Shown here piece by piece: positions 1 through 10,159 of a DNA stretch of 64,000 bases. Within the stretch, counting starts at the first letter, position 1. Each line of letters starts with the position of its first letter. Source of the stretch: Oncomelania hupensis (taxonomy: Eukaryota > Mollusca > Gastropoda > Littorinimorpha > Pomatiopsidae); the NCBI GenBank assembly GCA_036898135.1, contig CM072515.1:69183067-69247066 (forward strand), given 5' to 3'. Under the pieces are notes generated by a model, which saw only the letters and a list, made by a program, of their open reading frames with translations, was not told the DNA's origin and searched no databases. The position numbers and the translations under genes are program-made.

Positions 1-640
1 CTTTCACTGTTTACACACTGCCTTGTTGGACTGAAATACGACTATGATAGGTCTGGGCTTGGCGTACGTGTAGACGCGGCGGCACAATGGGTCGGTATTC
101 TTGGTGCAGATGCTAGTGTGTTTTTGTTTGTTTGTTTGTTTGTTTTTGCTTATTTTTGTTCTCTTGTCTTCAATATAGTTATGGTGATTATTTATTAATA
201 TTTTTGGTACTAAGCAGGTATTTTCTAAAAGCAACCGTTAGTGTAGTAGGCGGATTGATGTATAATTGTATTTATTGATTGTTATTATGATTATTACTAT
301 CAGTATTATTTGATTATTGCTTTATATGGTGTTTTTTTTTTAATCGCTGTCATTTTCATGGGTAAGGGTAGGTACGCGAATGACAAATTGAATAGGGGAT
401 TGGGCATCTTAACTTTGCCCGTTGTGGTACGTGCCGTGGCTTGAAAACTTTTTTTTGGGGGGGTAGGGGGTAGGGTGTGGGTGGGGGTGGGGAGTGTGCG
501 GGGAAAGAAGGGAGAGAAGCTGAATGTTGGGGTTTGATTTTAGCTCAACTGAAAGCTGAGATGAAATGGTTGAATGGAAGTTTGGTGTTACTTGCTTTTA
601 TGAATTGATGCTTTATTCTATACTGACTGTTTTTGTGTGA
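1..640. other. Interval without recognisable gene
   Basis: AT-rich, with a TTTG microsatellite near 119-147 and a G-rich run near 453-500. Open frames here are short and low complexity. I see no motif that assigns it. Confidence 0.6.
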
Positions 641-644
641 GTTT

Positions 645-722
645 GACTGTCAGTGATAGTTGTACACTGCTAAATAATTTTCCTTGCTGATTTTTGGGAC
701 AATAAAGATTCTGATTCTGACG
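645..722 (+). repeat. 3' end of a LINE or SINE with TTCTGA tail
   Basis: The stretch has an AATAAA signal followed at once by repeats of TTCTGA, the layout of non-LTR retroposon 3' ends with a short tandem tail. No coding part is attached, so it is a strongly 5'-truncated remnant or the tail of an unrecognised family. Confidence 0.4.
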
Positions 723-1012
723 ATAATGATGATGGTGTCGATGAAAAAAAAGTATATATGATAAGAAGTAGAATGACATATTTTGCCTCTGATGCTGTTA
801 AATAATAATGATGATGAGAAGGAGGAGAAAGAGAAGCATGATGGAGACAATGGCGACGACGATGCTGAAGCTGCTGTTGCTGCTGTTGCTGATGATGATG
901 AGGGCGACAACGATAACAAAAAACGAAAAAAACGATGATGATGACGACGGTGATGATGATGATGATGATGATGATGATGCTGCTAATGATGATGATGATG
1001 ATGTGATTTCAG
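722..1012 (+). repeat. GAT-rich simple repeat
   Basis: Imperfect GAT/GAC trinucleotide repeat that reads as poly-aspartate on the plus strand and poly-serine in another minus frame. Codon-like regularity comes only from the 3 bp period. Confidence 0.75.
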
Positions 1013-1150
1013 CCCTATGACTGTGACGCCAGTGTTTGGTCACGTACGTGGTTGCCAGATCCTAACAAACTTCTGTCATTGTCCTGCAAGAGGCCAAACA
1101 AGTAAAAGATTGACGATTTGAGATCTCGCTAAGAGGGCTATAGAACTGCA

Positions 1151-1246
<96 letters not shown>
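1151..1246. repeat. (ATT)n microsatellite
   Basis: About 96 bp of uninterrupted ATT repeat. Confidence 0.97.
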
Positions 1247-1247
<1 letters not shown>

Positions 1248-1438
1248 TACTTGTCAATGTCATAAAATTTGTAAAACATTTTCTGAGAAGAAGAAAAAGT
1301 ACATTTGGTAAGAGAAAAGAAAAGATCAAAATTCAAATATAAATTTGTTGATTGTGTGTGTCTGTGTGTGTTGTGTGTGTGCGTGTGAGTGTGCATCTTG
1401 CTTATGATTGAATCCATATGCACTTTCTACAAATTGTA

Positions 1439-1439
<1 letters not shown>

Positions 1440-1490
<51 letters not shown>
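1440..1490. repeat. (TC)n microsatellite
   Basis: About 50 bp of perfect TC repeat. Confidence 0.97.
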
Positions 1491-1491
<1 letters not shown>

Positions 1492-1699
1492 GCGTTTGTT
1501 ACATATCTAGTTTATATTTTAAATAGCACAGCACACAAACACAATCTGTTTCAATAGAAAAGTAAAGCGTTTTTAAGAGTACACAAACATGCACCCATCA
1601 CACAACCTTGTCGCGTTACATTCTGTTCAGACCAAAACGTAAGTGTTTTAAGAGCACGCCCCCCTGCCCTTCTCCCTGATGAGATTGCTGTATTTTGAG

Positions 1700-2247
1700 A
1701 TGCCGGGGGTTTCAGTATAAATAGTATCCCACTAGTGCTTTAAATTACCACTGTTTCTATCATTCTCATTTGTTCTCTCTCGCTCCTTCTCTGTTCTATC
1801 AATCTGCTAATTCTTCGCTAGACCAGTCACCTACATTTTTTCTTTCTCTCAAAACTCCTTCTTTGTGTATGGGGTCTGTTGGGTCAGCTTGGGGATATTG
1901 GACGCTCTCTGCCAAATGGTCAGTAGGGTTTCCTATGGTATTATTATTTAGCAATGTAGGAATTTTATATGCATGTGGTTTGTTAATATTTTATAACGAT
2001 GTTTATAGTCTATTGTGTTTGTTCGTAAGCGGGGGTTTGATAAATTTATTAGAGAACAGCTTCAGCGTCCCCTGTATGGGATGCCTTTATTGTAAAGTGA
2101 CTGGCTTCAGTGTTACCATTTAGGATGCTTCAGCAGATCTTTTTTACGGGACAGGGGTGAGTCTAGTCCTCTTTGAACCAACTTGTGGTCCTGATTCGCT
2201 CTTTGCATTCCGCTGGACTTATAAACAATGACTAACTAACTAATTAC
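1700..2247 (+). mobile_element. R-700 retroposon, old 5'-truncated copy
   Basis: Contains the family's diagnostic block GGGGGTTTCAGTATAAATAG, the GCAGATCTTTT block near the 3' end and the GGTCCTGATT block. It ends in ACTA repeats (2230-2246). Compared with the full copies at 15789-16499 and 25875-26576 it starts near the TATA-like block and is clearly diverged. The tail unit differs from the CAAT tail of the full copies, placing it in an older or separate subfamily with the copy at 56100. No domain is encoded. Confidence 0.7.
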
Positions 2248-2299
2248 GAGCGCGCGCACAAACACACACATATGAAAAATAGTGAAAACCGACAATTTC

Positions 2300-2500
2300 A
2301 TAAGGGAAGGTCAAGAGTCCTGCGGTGGCGCTCCCTTCCTTCACAGAGCGAGTCTACAAAACGTCATCAAACTAGGGGTACAGTCAAACAGTGAACCGAC
2401 GAAGGAGAACCCGTTCAGTGGATCGTGAGATATGGCGATTAACGGACCGACGGATCGACAAACCGATTGATCGACATTTCGCTCGCTCTGATTCACATTC
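2300..2500. repeat. Degenerate dispersed repeat with GACCGAC motifs
   Basis: Holds GGACCGACGGATCGAC-type text close to that at 52730-52760 and 53000-53035. It looks like an old interspersed repeat; the class is unknown. Confidence 0.35.
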
Positions 2501-2519
2501 AACTACTTGTGTTTAAATG

Positions 2520-2573
2520 GGGAGAGAGAGGGGAGAGAGAGAGAGAGAGAGAGAAATAGAGAGAGAGAGAGAG
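2520..2573. repeat. (GA)n microsatellite
   Basis: Slightly interrupted GA repeat of about 50 bp. Confidence 0.95.
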
Positions 2574-2869
2574 TCCTTTAAAATGTAATGTCTTCACCAA
2601 AGTGATATTAGACATCCCCCAACTCCCCCCTTCCCATCCCGAACCAACCTGGCCGGAATTAATATTAAATTTAAAAAAAATTAAAAATAAGAACAATAAT
2701 ACATTTAACAAAACAGATTACATTATATCATTACATTATATTACACCTCACATACATTGACAACAATTCTAACATATTTTCTGGGTATGATAATACAGTC
2801 GCTATCGGTGATGTTAGTAGACACTTTGCCACAGCAACAACAATCCAATAATCTTTTTAAAAATTGTCT

Positions 2870-3226
2870 TCTAATGTTTTTCTTCTTTTACATTTTCAGG
2901 AAGCATAGGTTATACTATATTACAGATAAATGAAAGATCATAAATAATAATTTGTTCACCACAAACACATTTTACATCGGTTAAAAATTTTGTTTTAAAA
3001 GCATTTAATTTCATTCTACAAATGAGACAAACATTTATATTACTTGTTTTATTGTAGTTGCATATTGCCGCACTAAATTTCTTACTCCAGTTGATACTTA
3101 TTTTTGTCCCATATTGTGGACTCCGTCAATCTGTAACATTCCTGTAGTGCTAATATATTAATTTTGTATCACAGATGAATCTTGATTATTTGTTCCTTCT
3201 TTGGCTCCATTTACCCATTCATTATA
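2870..3226 (-). pseudogene. LINE C-terminal part (downstream of RNase H), broken
   Basis: Read on the minus strand, the sequence just beyond the Tc1 insertion continues an RNase H domain (NEWVNGAKEGTNN, equivalent to the conserved G-N-E-x-x-D-x-x-A-K segment). It goes on to a C-terminal region with RMKLNAFKTKF and a C-x-C-G pair typical of RNase H-bearing LINEs. Several stops and at least one frameshift interrupt it. It is the same retrotransposon as the fragment at 4915-5240, separated by the transposon at 3227-4914. It cannot encode a working protein. Confidence 0.65.
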
Positions 3227-3254
3227 TACTACTCAAAATAATACAAGGGCCACT
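3227..3254 (+). repeat. Left terminal inverted repeat of the Tc1-type element
   Basis: About 28 bp matching the reverse complement of 4887-4914 at most positions. Both contain TACTACTC at the tip and GGGCCACT at the inner end. Confidence 0.85.
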
Positions 3255-3411
3255 TGTACATATGGGTCTCTCTTTAAATCAGAAACACGAATTCAATTTA
3301 TTAGTTCATCATATTTTATTGCAATCATTTCTGCATCAATAACAAAAACGATTTTAGACATCAGTCGCTTAAAATTCGAGTAAATTCAATTTAACTGGAC
3401 ATACCCTGCAT

Positions 3412-4479
3412 TTACAAAATCAAAACTTTAGAAACCAAAAATCTATAGAGTCTGTATCGGGTGTGGCCACCGTTTGCATCAATGCAGTCTGGGCATCGTT
3501 GTCTCATGGCCCGTATCAGGTTATGGAGGATGTTTCCTGGGATGGTCAACCACTCTTGCTGGAGAACTTGGGCCAGAACTTCAAGGTTAGCTCCTGGAGG
3601 GAGGTTTGCCCGTGTCTGTCGACCCAAGACATCCCACAGATGTTCTATGGGGTCCAAATGGGGTGATCGAGCCGGCCAATCCATCCTTATGACGTACTGT
3701 TGCTGCAGTAAGTCATTGACGATATACGCTCGGTGGGGTCTGGCATTATCGTCCTGTAGTATAGCGCCTTCCCCAATGGCCCGCAGAGCTGGGACAACCC
3801 TAGGTTGTAGGACGTCATCCCTGTAGCCAATACCGTTTAAGTTGCCATGAATTTGGAGCAGGGGTGTTCTGAAGTTTAATGCGAAGCCACCCCACATCAT
3901 GACAGATCCACCACCAAAGCGGTCATGCTCGCGCACCGTCGCATCAGCAAAACGCTCCCGTGGACGCCTCCAAACATTCACTCGACGGTCGTTGAAAGAC
4001 AAGGAGAACCGAGACTCGTCTGTAAAGAGCACCCTTGACCAATGTTACCTAGTCCACACCAAATGACGCCGAGCCCAGGCCAAACGCGCTGCACGGTAAG
4101 CTGGGGTGAGCAAAGGCCGAACTGCTGGTCGTCTTGATCGCAGGTTTGCCTCGTGTAGACGGTTGCGAATTGTCTGGTCGCTGACGTTAACATTGCTGGC
4201 TGCGTGAAGCTGTTTTCTGATGGTGTTTGCTGTAGCGGACCTCATCCTCAGAGCTGACAGGGTGATGAAATGGTCTTGTTTTGCAGTGGTAATGCGGGGG
4301 CGTCCGGACCTTCTTGGTTCTTGGACGCTTCCAGTGTTGTTAAAGCGCTCCCGCAGCCTTTGGACAACGGAGTGGGACACTCCCAGCCGCCTGCCAACTT
4401 CTCTCACCCCCACCCCTTCCTGAAGCCATGCAATAGCTCTGCCTCTATCCGCATCAGTCAATCGTCGCCTTGGGGGCAT
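3412..4479 (-). pseudogene. Tc1-type transposase with one internal stop
   Basis: ATG at 4479 opens a frame of about 355 codons, the usual size for Tc1-like transposases (~340). The N-terminal part (residues ~5-60) is a paired-like helix-turn-helix (VREVGRRLGVSHSVVQRLRE) followed by GRPR. The second half has the catalytic set: TDES (first Asp), DNARPH (second Asp) and PIEHLW (Glu). Thirty-four residues separate the last two, giving DD34E. A TAA at 4045-4047 interrupts the frame just before the first catalytic Asp; the frame is unchanged on both sides, so this is a single nonsense change. It would cut and paste DNA in the nucleus if intact; as it stands it is a pseudogene. Confidence 0.93.
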
Positions 4480-4658
4480 AGTTAGAAAAGCAGCAAAAGC
4501 GCTGCCATTTATACCCAGAAAAAAGCGCCGATTGTTGAACTGAACTCAGAAAATGCAAGCCTTTCGCGTGCAAATCACTTTTTAATGTTGAAAATTTTGC
4601 TTTATTAGCCAGACAACAGTAAATTAGGGTCATTTTTTGGGTGTAAAAAATGGGTTTG

Positions 4659-4721
4659 ATTGATTGATTGATTTATTGTTGCTTTAGGTCCAGCGGACTC
4701 TTCCGAGCCAAATCAGGACCG
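4659..4721 (-). mobile_element. R-700 tail-only insertion inside the Tc1 element
   Basis: A 63 bp minus-strand piece holding GGTCCTGATTTGGCTCGGAA through the CAAT-type tail. It is bounded by a perfect 14 bp duplication AAAAAATGGGTTTG at 4645-4658 and 4722-4735. This shows the fragment inserted on its own after the transposon had arrived. Confidence 0.92.
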
Positions 4722-4886
4722 AAAAAATGGGTTTGTTTTTCAACTCAGTGCATAAAGTTCAAAACTCACACACTTGTCAGAATAAGATTGTCTTGAATGT
4801 TACTGTACAGAATAAGTTTTGAAATAAGCAATATAAGCGATATTATTGATAGCAGCAAAAAATAATTAAACTAAATGAAATATGAG

Positions 4887-4914
4887 AGTGGCCCTTCAAT
4901 TATTTGGAGTAGTA
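4887..4914 (-). repeat. Right terminal inverted repeat of the Tc1-type element
   Basis: Partner of the left repeat at 3227-3254, with a few mismatches in the middle. TA follows immediately outside. Confidence 0.85.
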
Positions 4915-5240
4915 TATAATAACCTAGAAGGAGATGGTATCCAACAGGAACTTACACTCGTCCCCCTAAGCTTTAGTTCATTAATTAGATGTATAATATG
5001 ACATATAAATTCTATTCGTACTTTCATATTTAATGTTTGCATTGCATATAATATTGATGTTGAATCCACACAAAACAGAATGTGAAAAAATGGTTTGGGC
5101 GAATAAATCAAATAATTTAAAGCCATTAATTTAGCAGTTAGTTTAGCTGTAAATATTGAACATTGTTTACCTAAATGATAGGACTTGGTATTATTTAACG
5201 TTGGGATCACAAATCCTTATCCTATATTATTATTTGTTTG
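4915..5240 (-). pseudogene. LINE RNase H domain fragment
   Basis: Minus-strand frame with the order expected of LINE RNase H: IPTLNNTKSYHLG, then CSIFTAKL.AKLMALNYL (the conserved glutamate of the FTAE motif reads as lysine here), then CVDSTSILYA carrying the second catalytic Asp, then SCWIPS, the start of the histidine-containing segment. It is cut by the Tc1 insertion and continues at 3226 downwards. The 5' side is lost at the TTA microsatellite at 5247. Loss of the FTAE glutamate and a frameshift near the junction mean it is inactive. Confidence 0.8.
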
Positions 5241-5245
5241 GTAAC

Positions 5246-5361
<116 letters not shown>

Positions 5362-5429
5362 TTCAATGATGACCCATCTGTAAATATTTTGATTAATGAT
5401 TGGGATATTGTTCATTTATAAGTGAATAA

Positions 5430-5492
5430 ACTATCCTATCCCGTAATTCGAAGGTCGTTTAACCAGCATACTCGATCTTTCTCTGTCCTCAT
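5430..5492 (-). mobile_element. RTE-like LINE 3' remnant
   Basis: Reverse complement matches the last ~60 bp of the RTE-like family (GAGGACAGAGAAAGAT, then the GATAGGATA end). Too short to show boundaries. Confidence 0.7.
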
Positions 5493-5717
5493 ATATGTAC
5501 TATATATGTATGCAACCTAAGGCTAAGCATGGTCCCCCAAACATAATAAAAGCATTATTACATTCTTGTCAATATGATTGAACAAAACAAACACTCAATT
5601 CATTCCTCTAAAACACACAAACATATATTTGTTCAAACGAGACAAAGTGACATATATCTCAGTTTCATCACACAATACTAAATATGGACAGGCATGCACA
5701 CCGTCTACCTCACTCTG

Positions 5718-5905
<188 letters not shown>

Positions 5906-6152
5906 ATATAGAATTGTTGATAAAAGCATCACGTTCATCTTATTTCGTACAGAGCGATGAATGATGATGAAGACGATTATGATTTATGATATTGTGTTTC
6001 GGTAAAGTAAAGCATCAAGCCCACTTAGTACACACGCACACATACACACACACAAATACACACAAATACACACAAATACATCCATATGCATGCTCGCATG
6101 CAATCATATAAGTGCACATACACACTCGTACCTACGCACACACACACATGTG

Positions 6153-6632
6153 TGTAGAAACGACGTTGCGATGACTGTTGTGAAAAAAAAACAGACATTA
6201 TTTCGACACACTTTTCATTGTCTTGACATTATTTTGACATTTTCAAATTTTTGAAGCTATCCCTAACCCAAACCCTAACCCTTAACCTAACCCTAAGCCT
6301 AAAACAGCTGTAACTCTACCGGAACGCTATTTTGACGTCAAAATAGGGTAGCCTTCCAAAAAAAGTCAAAAGAAACCATGTGGAGTTTCATGTGTGTGTC
6401 ACTGTAACGTCGTTTCTGCATGCCCACACACACACACACACAAAGTCAAAAGAAAGTATGTAAAGTTTCAAGTGTATGTCAAAGCCTTGAATAAAAATAT
6501 TTGTTTAAACCAAGTGTATGTCAGAGTAACGTCGTTTCTACCTATTTTGACGTCAAAATAACGGGGCCGTCCAAAAATGTCAAAAGAAAGTATGTAGAGT
6601 TTCAAGTGTATGTCAGAGTAACGTCGTTTCTA
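6153..6632. repeat. Palindromic MITE-like element with telomere-type motifs, right arm amplified
   Basis: Left end TAGAAACGACGTT is mirrored by AACGTCGTTTCT at 6406-6417, defining a ~265 bp unit with inverted ends. Inside are CCCTAA/CCCTTAAC-type runs (6259-6300) and the perfect 18 bp palindrome TATTTTGACGTCAAAATA (near 6328). The right arm then recurs twice (6442-6540 and 6541-6632), each ending in the same inverted end. CA repeats flank both sides. A related unit lies at 62865-63126. No coding capacity; the class (MITE, or satellite-like element of the bivalve pearl type) is inferred. Confidence 0.75.
6482..6510 (+). mobile_element. 29 bp insertion with 13 bp target duplication
   Basis: CAAGTGTATGTCA occurs at 6469-6481 and again at 6511-6523, enclosing 29 bp with AATAAA-like text. 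The other copies of this arm lack the 29 bp, so it is an insertion, probably an extremely truncated retroposon. Confidence 0.7.
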
Positions 6633-6639
6633 CATGCCC

Positions 6640-6772
6640 ACACACCCACACGCACACACACACACACACACATTCTCTCTCTCTCTCTCTCACAAACACA
6701 CATGTACATACACACTCTTTCTCTCTCTGTCTCACACACACATACACACTGAAGTTGACACACACATGTCCA
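6640..6772. repeat. (CA)n/(CT)n microsatellite
   Basis: Alternating CA and CT runs. Confidence 0.95.
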
Positions 6773-7049
6773 CACACACGTGGCGTGCACACTTAACTCT
6801 AAAACCAAACCTGCGCTTTTCTGTTTGAACAATCGGGTAAGGGAAATTTGCAATTCGAAGCAAGCTTTTACGGATTCTTTGTATACGGACGAAACACTTG
6901 AAGTCTTCAGAAGTGAAAAAACAGGAAGCACAGAAACGGTTGTGTAGCAGGGATGGATGATTATCAACATGTATACCTGTAGTGCATTTGATTACCAACT
7001 GTAGTGGTCATTGTAAGCACACTTTGAACAAACTGAGGCTTGCGTGATA

Positions 7050-7190
7050 GATGACACATGTACATTGCTTGAACGTTGAACATTGAACTTTGAGGTTTAA
7101 CGTCTACACCCACCATTGGCGATATGGCAGACGGGGATAAACATCCCAGGGAAAGAGGGGTAGGGACCTGAATCAACACTGAACCACCAG
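7050..7190 (-). repeat. Possible remnant of the 20757 SINE family
   Basis: Reverse complement contains ACGTTAAAC-TCAA-GTTCA text resembling the tail of the tRNA-headed repeat at 20757-20953. Weak, no tRNA head seen. Confidence 0.3.
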
Positions 7191-7739
7191 AGCAATCCTA
7201 CTGCAAAAATGGACAGTGAAAATGGTCACATTTTATATAGCCCACCACGGCTTTATTGCTTAAAGCGCTGTGAGGCTTTTATAACCACCCTTCAAGAAAA
7301 TGCTGAAGCTTACCTAACATATGACCTATATTTTATTTCTGAAGTGGTGCGAAGTCTGTCGGCTTGACCGTATCAGTGAAACCATATATTTGTGTCTAAT
7401 GTGGTGGAGTGGGAATCGACAGGTCACCTTGAAGCTATACAAACAGTCTTTTGCCCTTGTTGTCAGGCTGTCCTATGTAGGTGCGTGCACAATGGCATTC
7501 ACTAAGTCGAATGGCTCCTCCATAGCAAATAGCGGTAGTGGATCCCCGATAGCATGGCGGTAGCAGCCCCCATGTGTAGAAGGTTGTAGCTCGTGGCAGT
7601 GACCTGCAGAGAAGGTGGCCGCAAGGAGGGCCGGCAATAGTGCATGCTCTGAGCACGTTCCTCGTTATGACAAAGGGGATGCATTAACATGGTTATTTAG
7701 GCCGTGCTGGTTTTCTCGTGGGAAGTGGTCCAGTTTTAG

Positions 7740-8345
7740 GAGCCACATACGCTATGGCTACAAATAGGCTTCATACTGTTGCACGTAAAAAGTACCACGC
7801 GTGTTTGCCAGTATCAGAATGTTGTATCTGGCAAACTCCAACAGTCTCAGACCCCTGTCATTTGTCTTTTTGGAATGGGGTCCACGTATGTCTTCCCAGT
7901 TGTGGTGCGTATCTTGGCCAAGCTTGGCATTCCAGTCGCCTTGCACTATGACTATGTCCTTCGGCACATGGTCACGAACAGCCTGTAGGTTTTTATAGAA
8001 ATCATCCAGTTCGCTGTCGTCATAGTCTGATATTGGGGCAGAGGCCGGGATTATTGCGAAGTTGAAAGGGGCTGCTCTCAGACGGATGGTATTGAGTCTA
8101 CTGGAGACTGGGCGGCAACATATGACAGGGCTGGAATGTCTCTGTGGACCAAGAATCCAACGCCGTGTTCGTGCCTGTCATCTTTCCCGCTGAAATAAAG
8201 CTTGTGGCCTTTGTTGGTCGTAGTTTCACCTAGGCCTTTCCAGCGCAGTTCGCTGATATCTAAAATGTTCCATCGATGGTGGTCCAGCTCCTGGGCTATT
8301 TCTTATAATTTTCCATCCGCAGTTAGGGTCCTGACATTAAGGTTC
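7740..8345 (-). pseudogene. RTE-like LINE endonuclease fragment
   Basis: Minus-strand reading gives APE-type endonuclease text: LTADGKL and ELDHHRWNILDISELRWKG (N-terminal motif with catalytic Glu), GVGFLVHRDIPALSYV, then VQGDWNAKLGQDTHHNWED (the GDWNAK active-site block) and NDRGLRLLEFARYNILILANT. Frames shift several times and stops intervene. This matches the 5' half of the same kind of LINE whose 3' ends litter the window, but no reverse transcriptase follows. The gene would nick target DNA in retrotransposition; this copy cannot. Confidence 0.8.
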
Positions 8346-8760
8346 CTATCACGATGTTGTCTCTCGTGCGGATCTTGCTAAGTCGTTTATCAGTAGCACA
8401 CTTATCACCACGTCCTGGTGGCCAACGGAAGGCGAGGTCCTTGGTGACCCGGGCGACGACCGATCCGGTATGGAGTTCTTTTCATCATCTTGGGCAAGAA
8501 AGACCTGGCAGGGCCCAATCCTCTCCAGGTTGTTGGCCACAGCCTATATCCACGAATACAGTGTGGCTCGTCTTGGCCCCGAGCACGTGGTCGTTGAACC
8601 TGTAGTAACGTGAGGTTCCTCCGTCTTGGCCGGTGACTTCTGTGTAGAAGACTTTCCGTGCTGACATCACTCCTGTTAGTCGCCTTTTACGACATGCCGG
8701 GAAACGTTGGGTCTATTCTATTCAGTGCCCGAACCCACAGTACAAGCCATTTAGCGTTAT
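8346..8760 (-). mobile_element. Probable upstream leader of the RTE-like LINE
   Basis: Continuous with the endonuclease fragment and GC-richer than its surroundings. It contains no recognised domain, so assignment rests on position only. Confidence 0.4.
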
Positions 8761-9550
8761 CTGGCTTCCACGTATTTGCAAAATCAACTTTGAATTAATT
8801 ACTTAGGACGTTCAAACTCATAGGAAAGAGAGGAAAACTAGTAAAAACAAAAGGAACAACAAAAGTACTCTCACTAATGCATGTTGCATCATTCTCTCTC
8901 TCTTTTTTTTTCTCGCACGTGTGTTTTGTTAATTAAATGAAAGGAAATTACCATTTAACATTCCGAGTTTATTTATGCGGGTAATCAACAAGTCATTGGG
9001 TCGAAATCACAAATGCGAAAAGGAAGGGGCTGGAAAAAAACCACGTAACGCTTGATTGATTTGAATCGAATGATCATGATTACACGAAGCAATGGTATTT
9101 TCTTGCTAACATTTGTTTTGCAAGTCTAAAATCACGGGTTTGTGAGCAGGTTCTGAAGAAATTGATTGAATGGAATGAAAGTGAAGTGAAGTAAATTTTT
9201 TGCTTTGTGTAAATGTGCAACTGTAACTTCTATTAAAATAACTACATTTGAAGGATTCAGAGTGACAGATCCTTTTAACATTCACGGTGAGTGTTACCCC
9301 ATTGACAAAAATAACATTACAACAAAAAATGCATCTTTCCAAAGCATAAAAAAATAAAATAAAATAATAAAGTTTGTTTCTGTGAATAGTGCGAGCTTTG
9401 CGATGTATGACTAAATATAGCAATGGCCGCGAACTGTGTTCTTACACCTCATTGTACCGTTTCTTTATCGTAACGCTATATTTATATCGTTATAACGCGT
9501 CCTCGAAGAAACCGTCCTTCCGATTGGGGGGCGTTTCAGTGCGTTGCATT
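8761..9550. other. Interval without recognisable gene
   Basis: AT-rich, no recognisable domain or repeat apart from short T runs. Confidence 0.5.
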
Positions 9551-9553
9551 GCT

Positions 9554-9590
9554 TTAGAGAGTGAGAGAGAGAGAGAGTGAGAGAGAGAGT

Positions 9591-9639
<49 letters not shown>

Positions 9640-9647
9640 AGGGAGAG
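9554..9647. repeat. (GA)n microsatellite
   Basis: Imperfect GA repeat with GTGA and GGGA interruptions. Confidence 0.95.
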
Positions 9648-9659
9648 CTGTTCCAAATA

Positions 9660-10155
9660 AATGCTTCATTCAAACGTATTAATTAAAATTGCAGTATAGA
9701 GCGTGCGAAGCTAGCAGGTCAAATGTGTCAACAGGCCTCAGATGTACAACGTGACAATTATACCTGTATATATCTGGGTTTGGCTTTGTGCGTGCGTTGT
9801 AAAGTAGTGTCCACATTGGGCAAGGTTTTACGGCTTATGCATTGGGTTCTGAGATTTTTCACTGACCGGAATTTTGACGGGTGGCCACACCTTATGAGTT
9901 TGCGTTTTACGGCCAATGCACTGGGTCGGAGTTAGTGGCGCTATGTTTATCACGGTTCAGTTTGAATTTAAAAACGTATGGAGCTGTGTAATTTGACTAC
10001 AACAAGGCACTTTTTCATGACGACGTAATGTACTCTTTCACGATTTGACTATATAATATAAAACAACTTTACTAAAAATCGACACGCAACAAGTACATTC
10101 AACTGCTCGAGCTCACCAATTTGTGTGTAGCAGACAACATGTGTTGCGTGTAATC
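9660..10155. other. Interval without recognisable gene
   Basis: No domain seen. The GTTTTACGGC-like phrase near 9825 and 9907 is a weak internal duplication. Confidence 0.45.
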
Positions 10156-10159
10156 ATGC

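Larger units (their letters stand above)
3227..4914 (-). mobile_element. Tc1-type DNA transposon, nearly complete
   Basis: A 1688 bp element with imperfect inverted ends. Both ends start TACTACTC, and both reach GGGCCACT about 20 bases in. It is flanked by TA on each side (3225-3226 and 4915-4916), the target duplication expected of the Tc1/mariner superfamily. One transposase reading frame lies inside on the minus strand. The element sits within the RNase H part of a LINE and carries a 63 bp R-700 insertion between transposase start and right end. Removing the element and one TA restores a continuous RNase H alignment, which supports the boundaries. Confidence 0.9.

Noticed and set aside
808..1020. 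Open frame with poly-aspartate
   Set aside because: Produced entirely by a GAT trinucleotide repeat; other frames give poly-serine.
1770..2123. Hydrophobic peptide (GSVGSAWGYWTLSA...) shared by R-700 copies
   Set aside because: Comparing the copies at 1.8 and 16.1 kb codon by codon, most differences change the amino acid and stops occur in other copies, so there is no sign of purifying selection.
6259..6300. Chromosome end or interstitial telomere array
   Set aside because: The CCCTAA-type run is only ~40 bp, imperfect and part of a dispersed element with a second copy at 63 kb.
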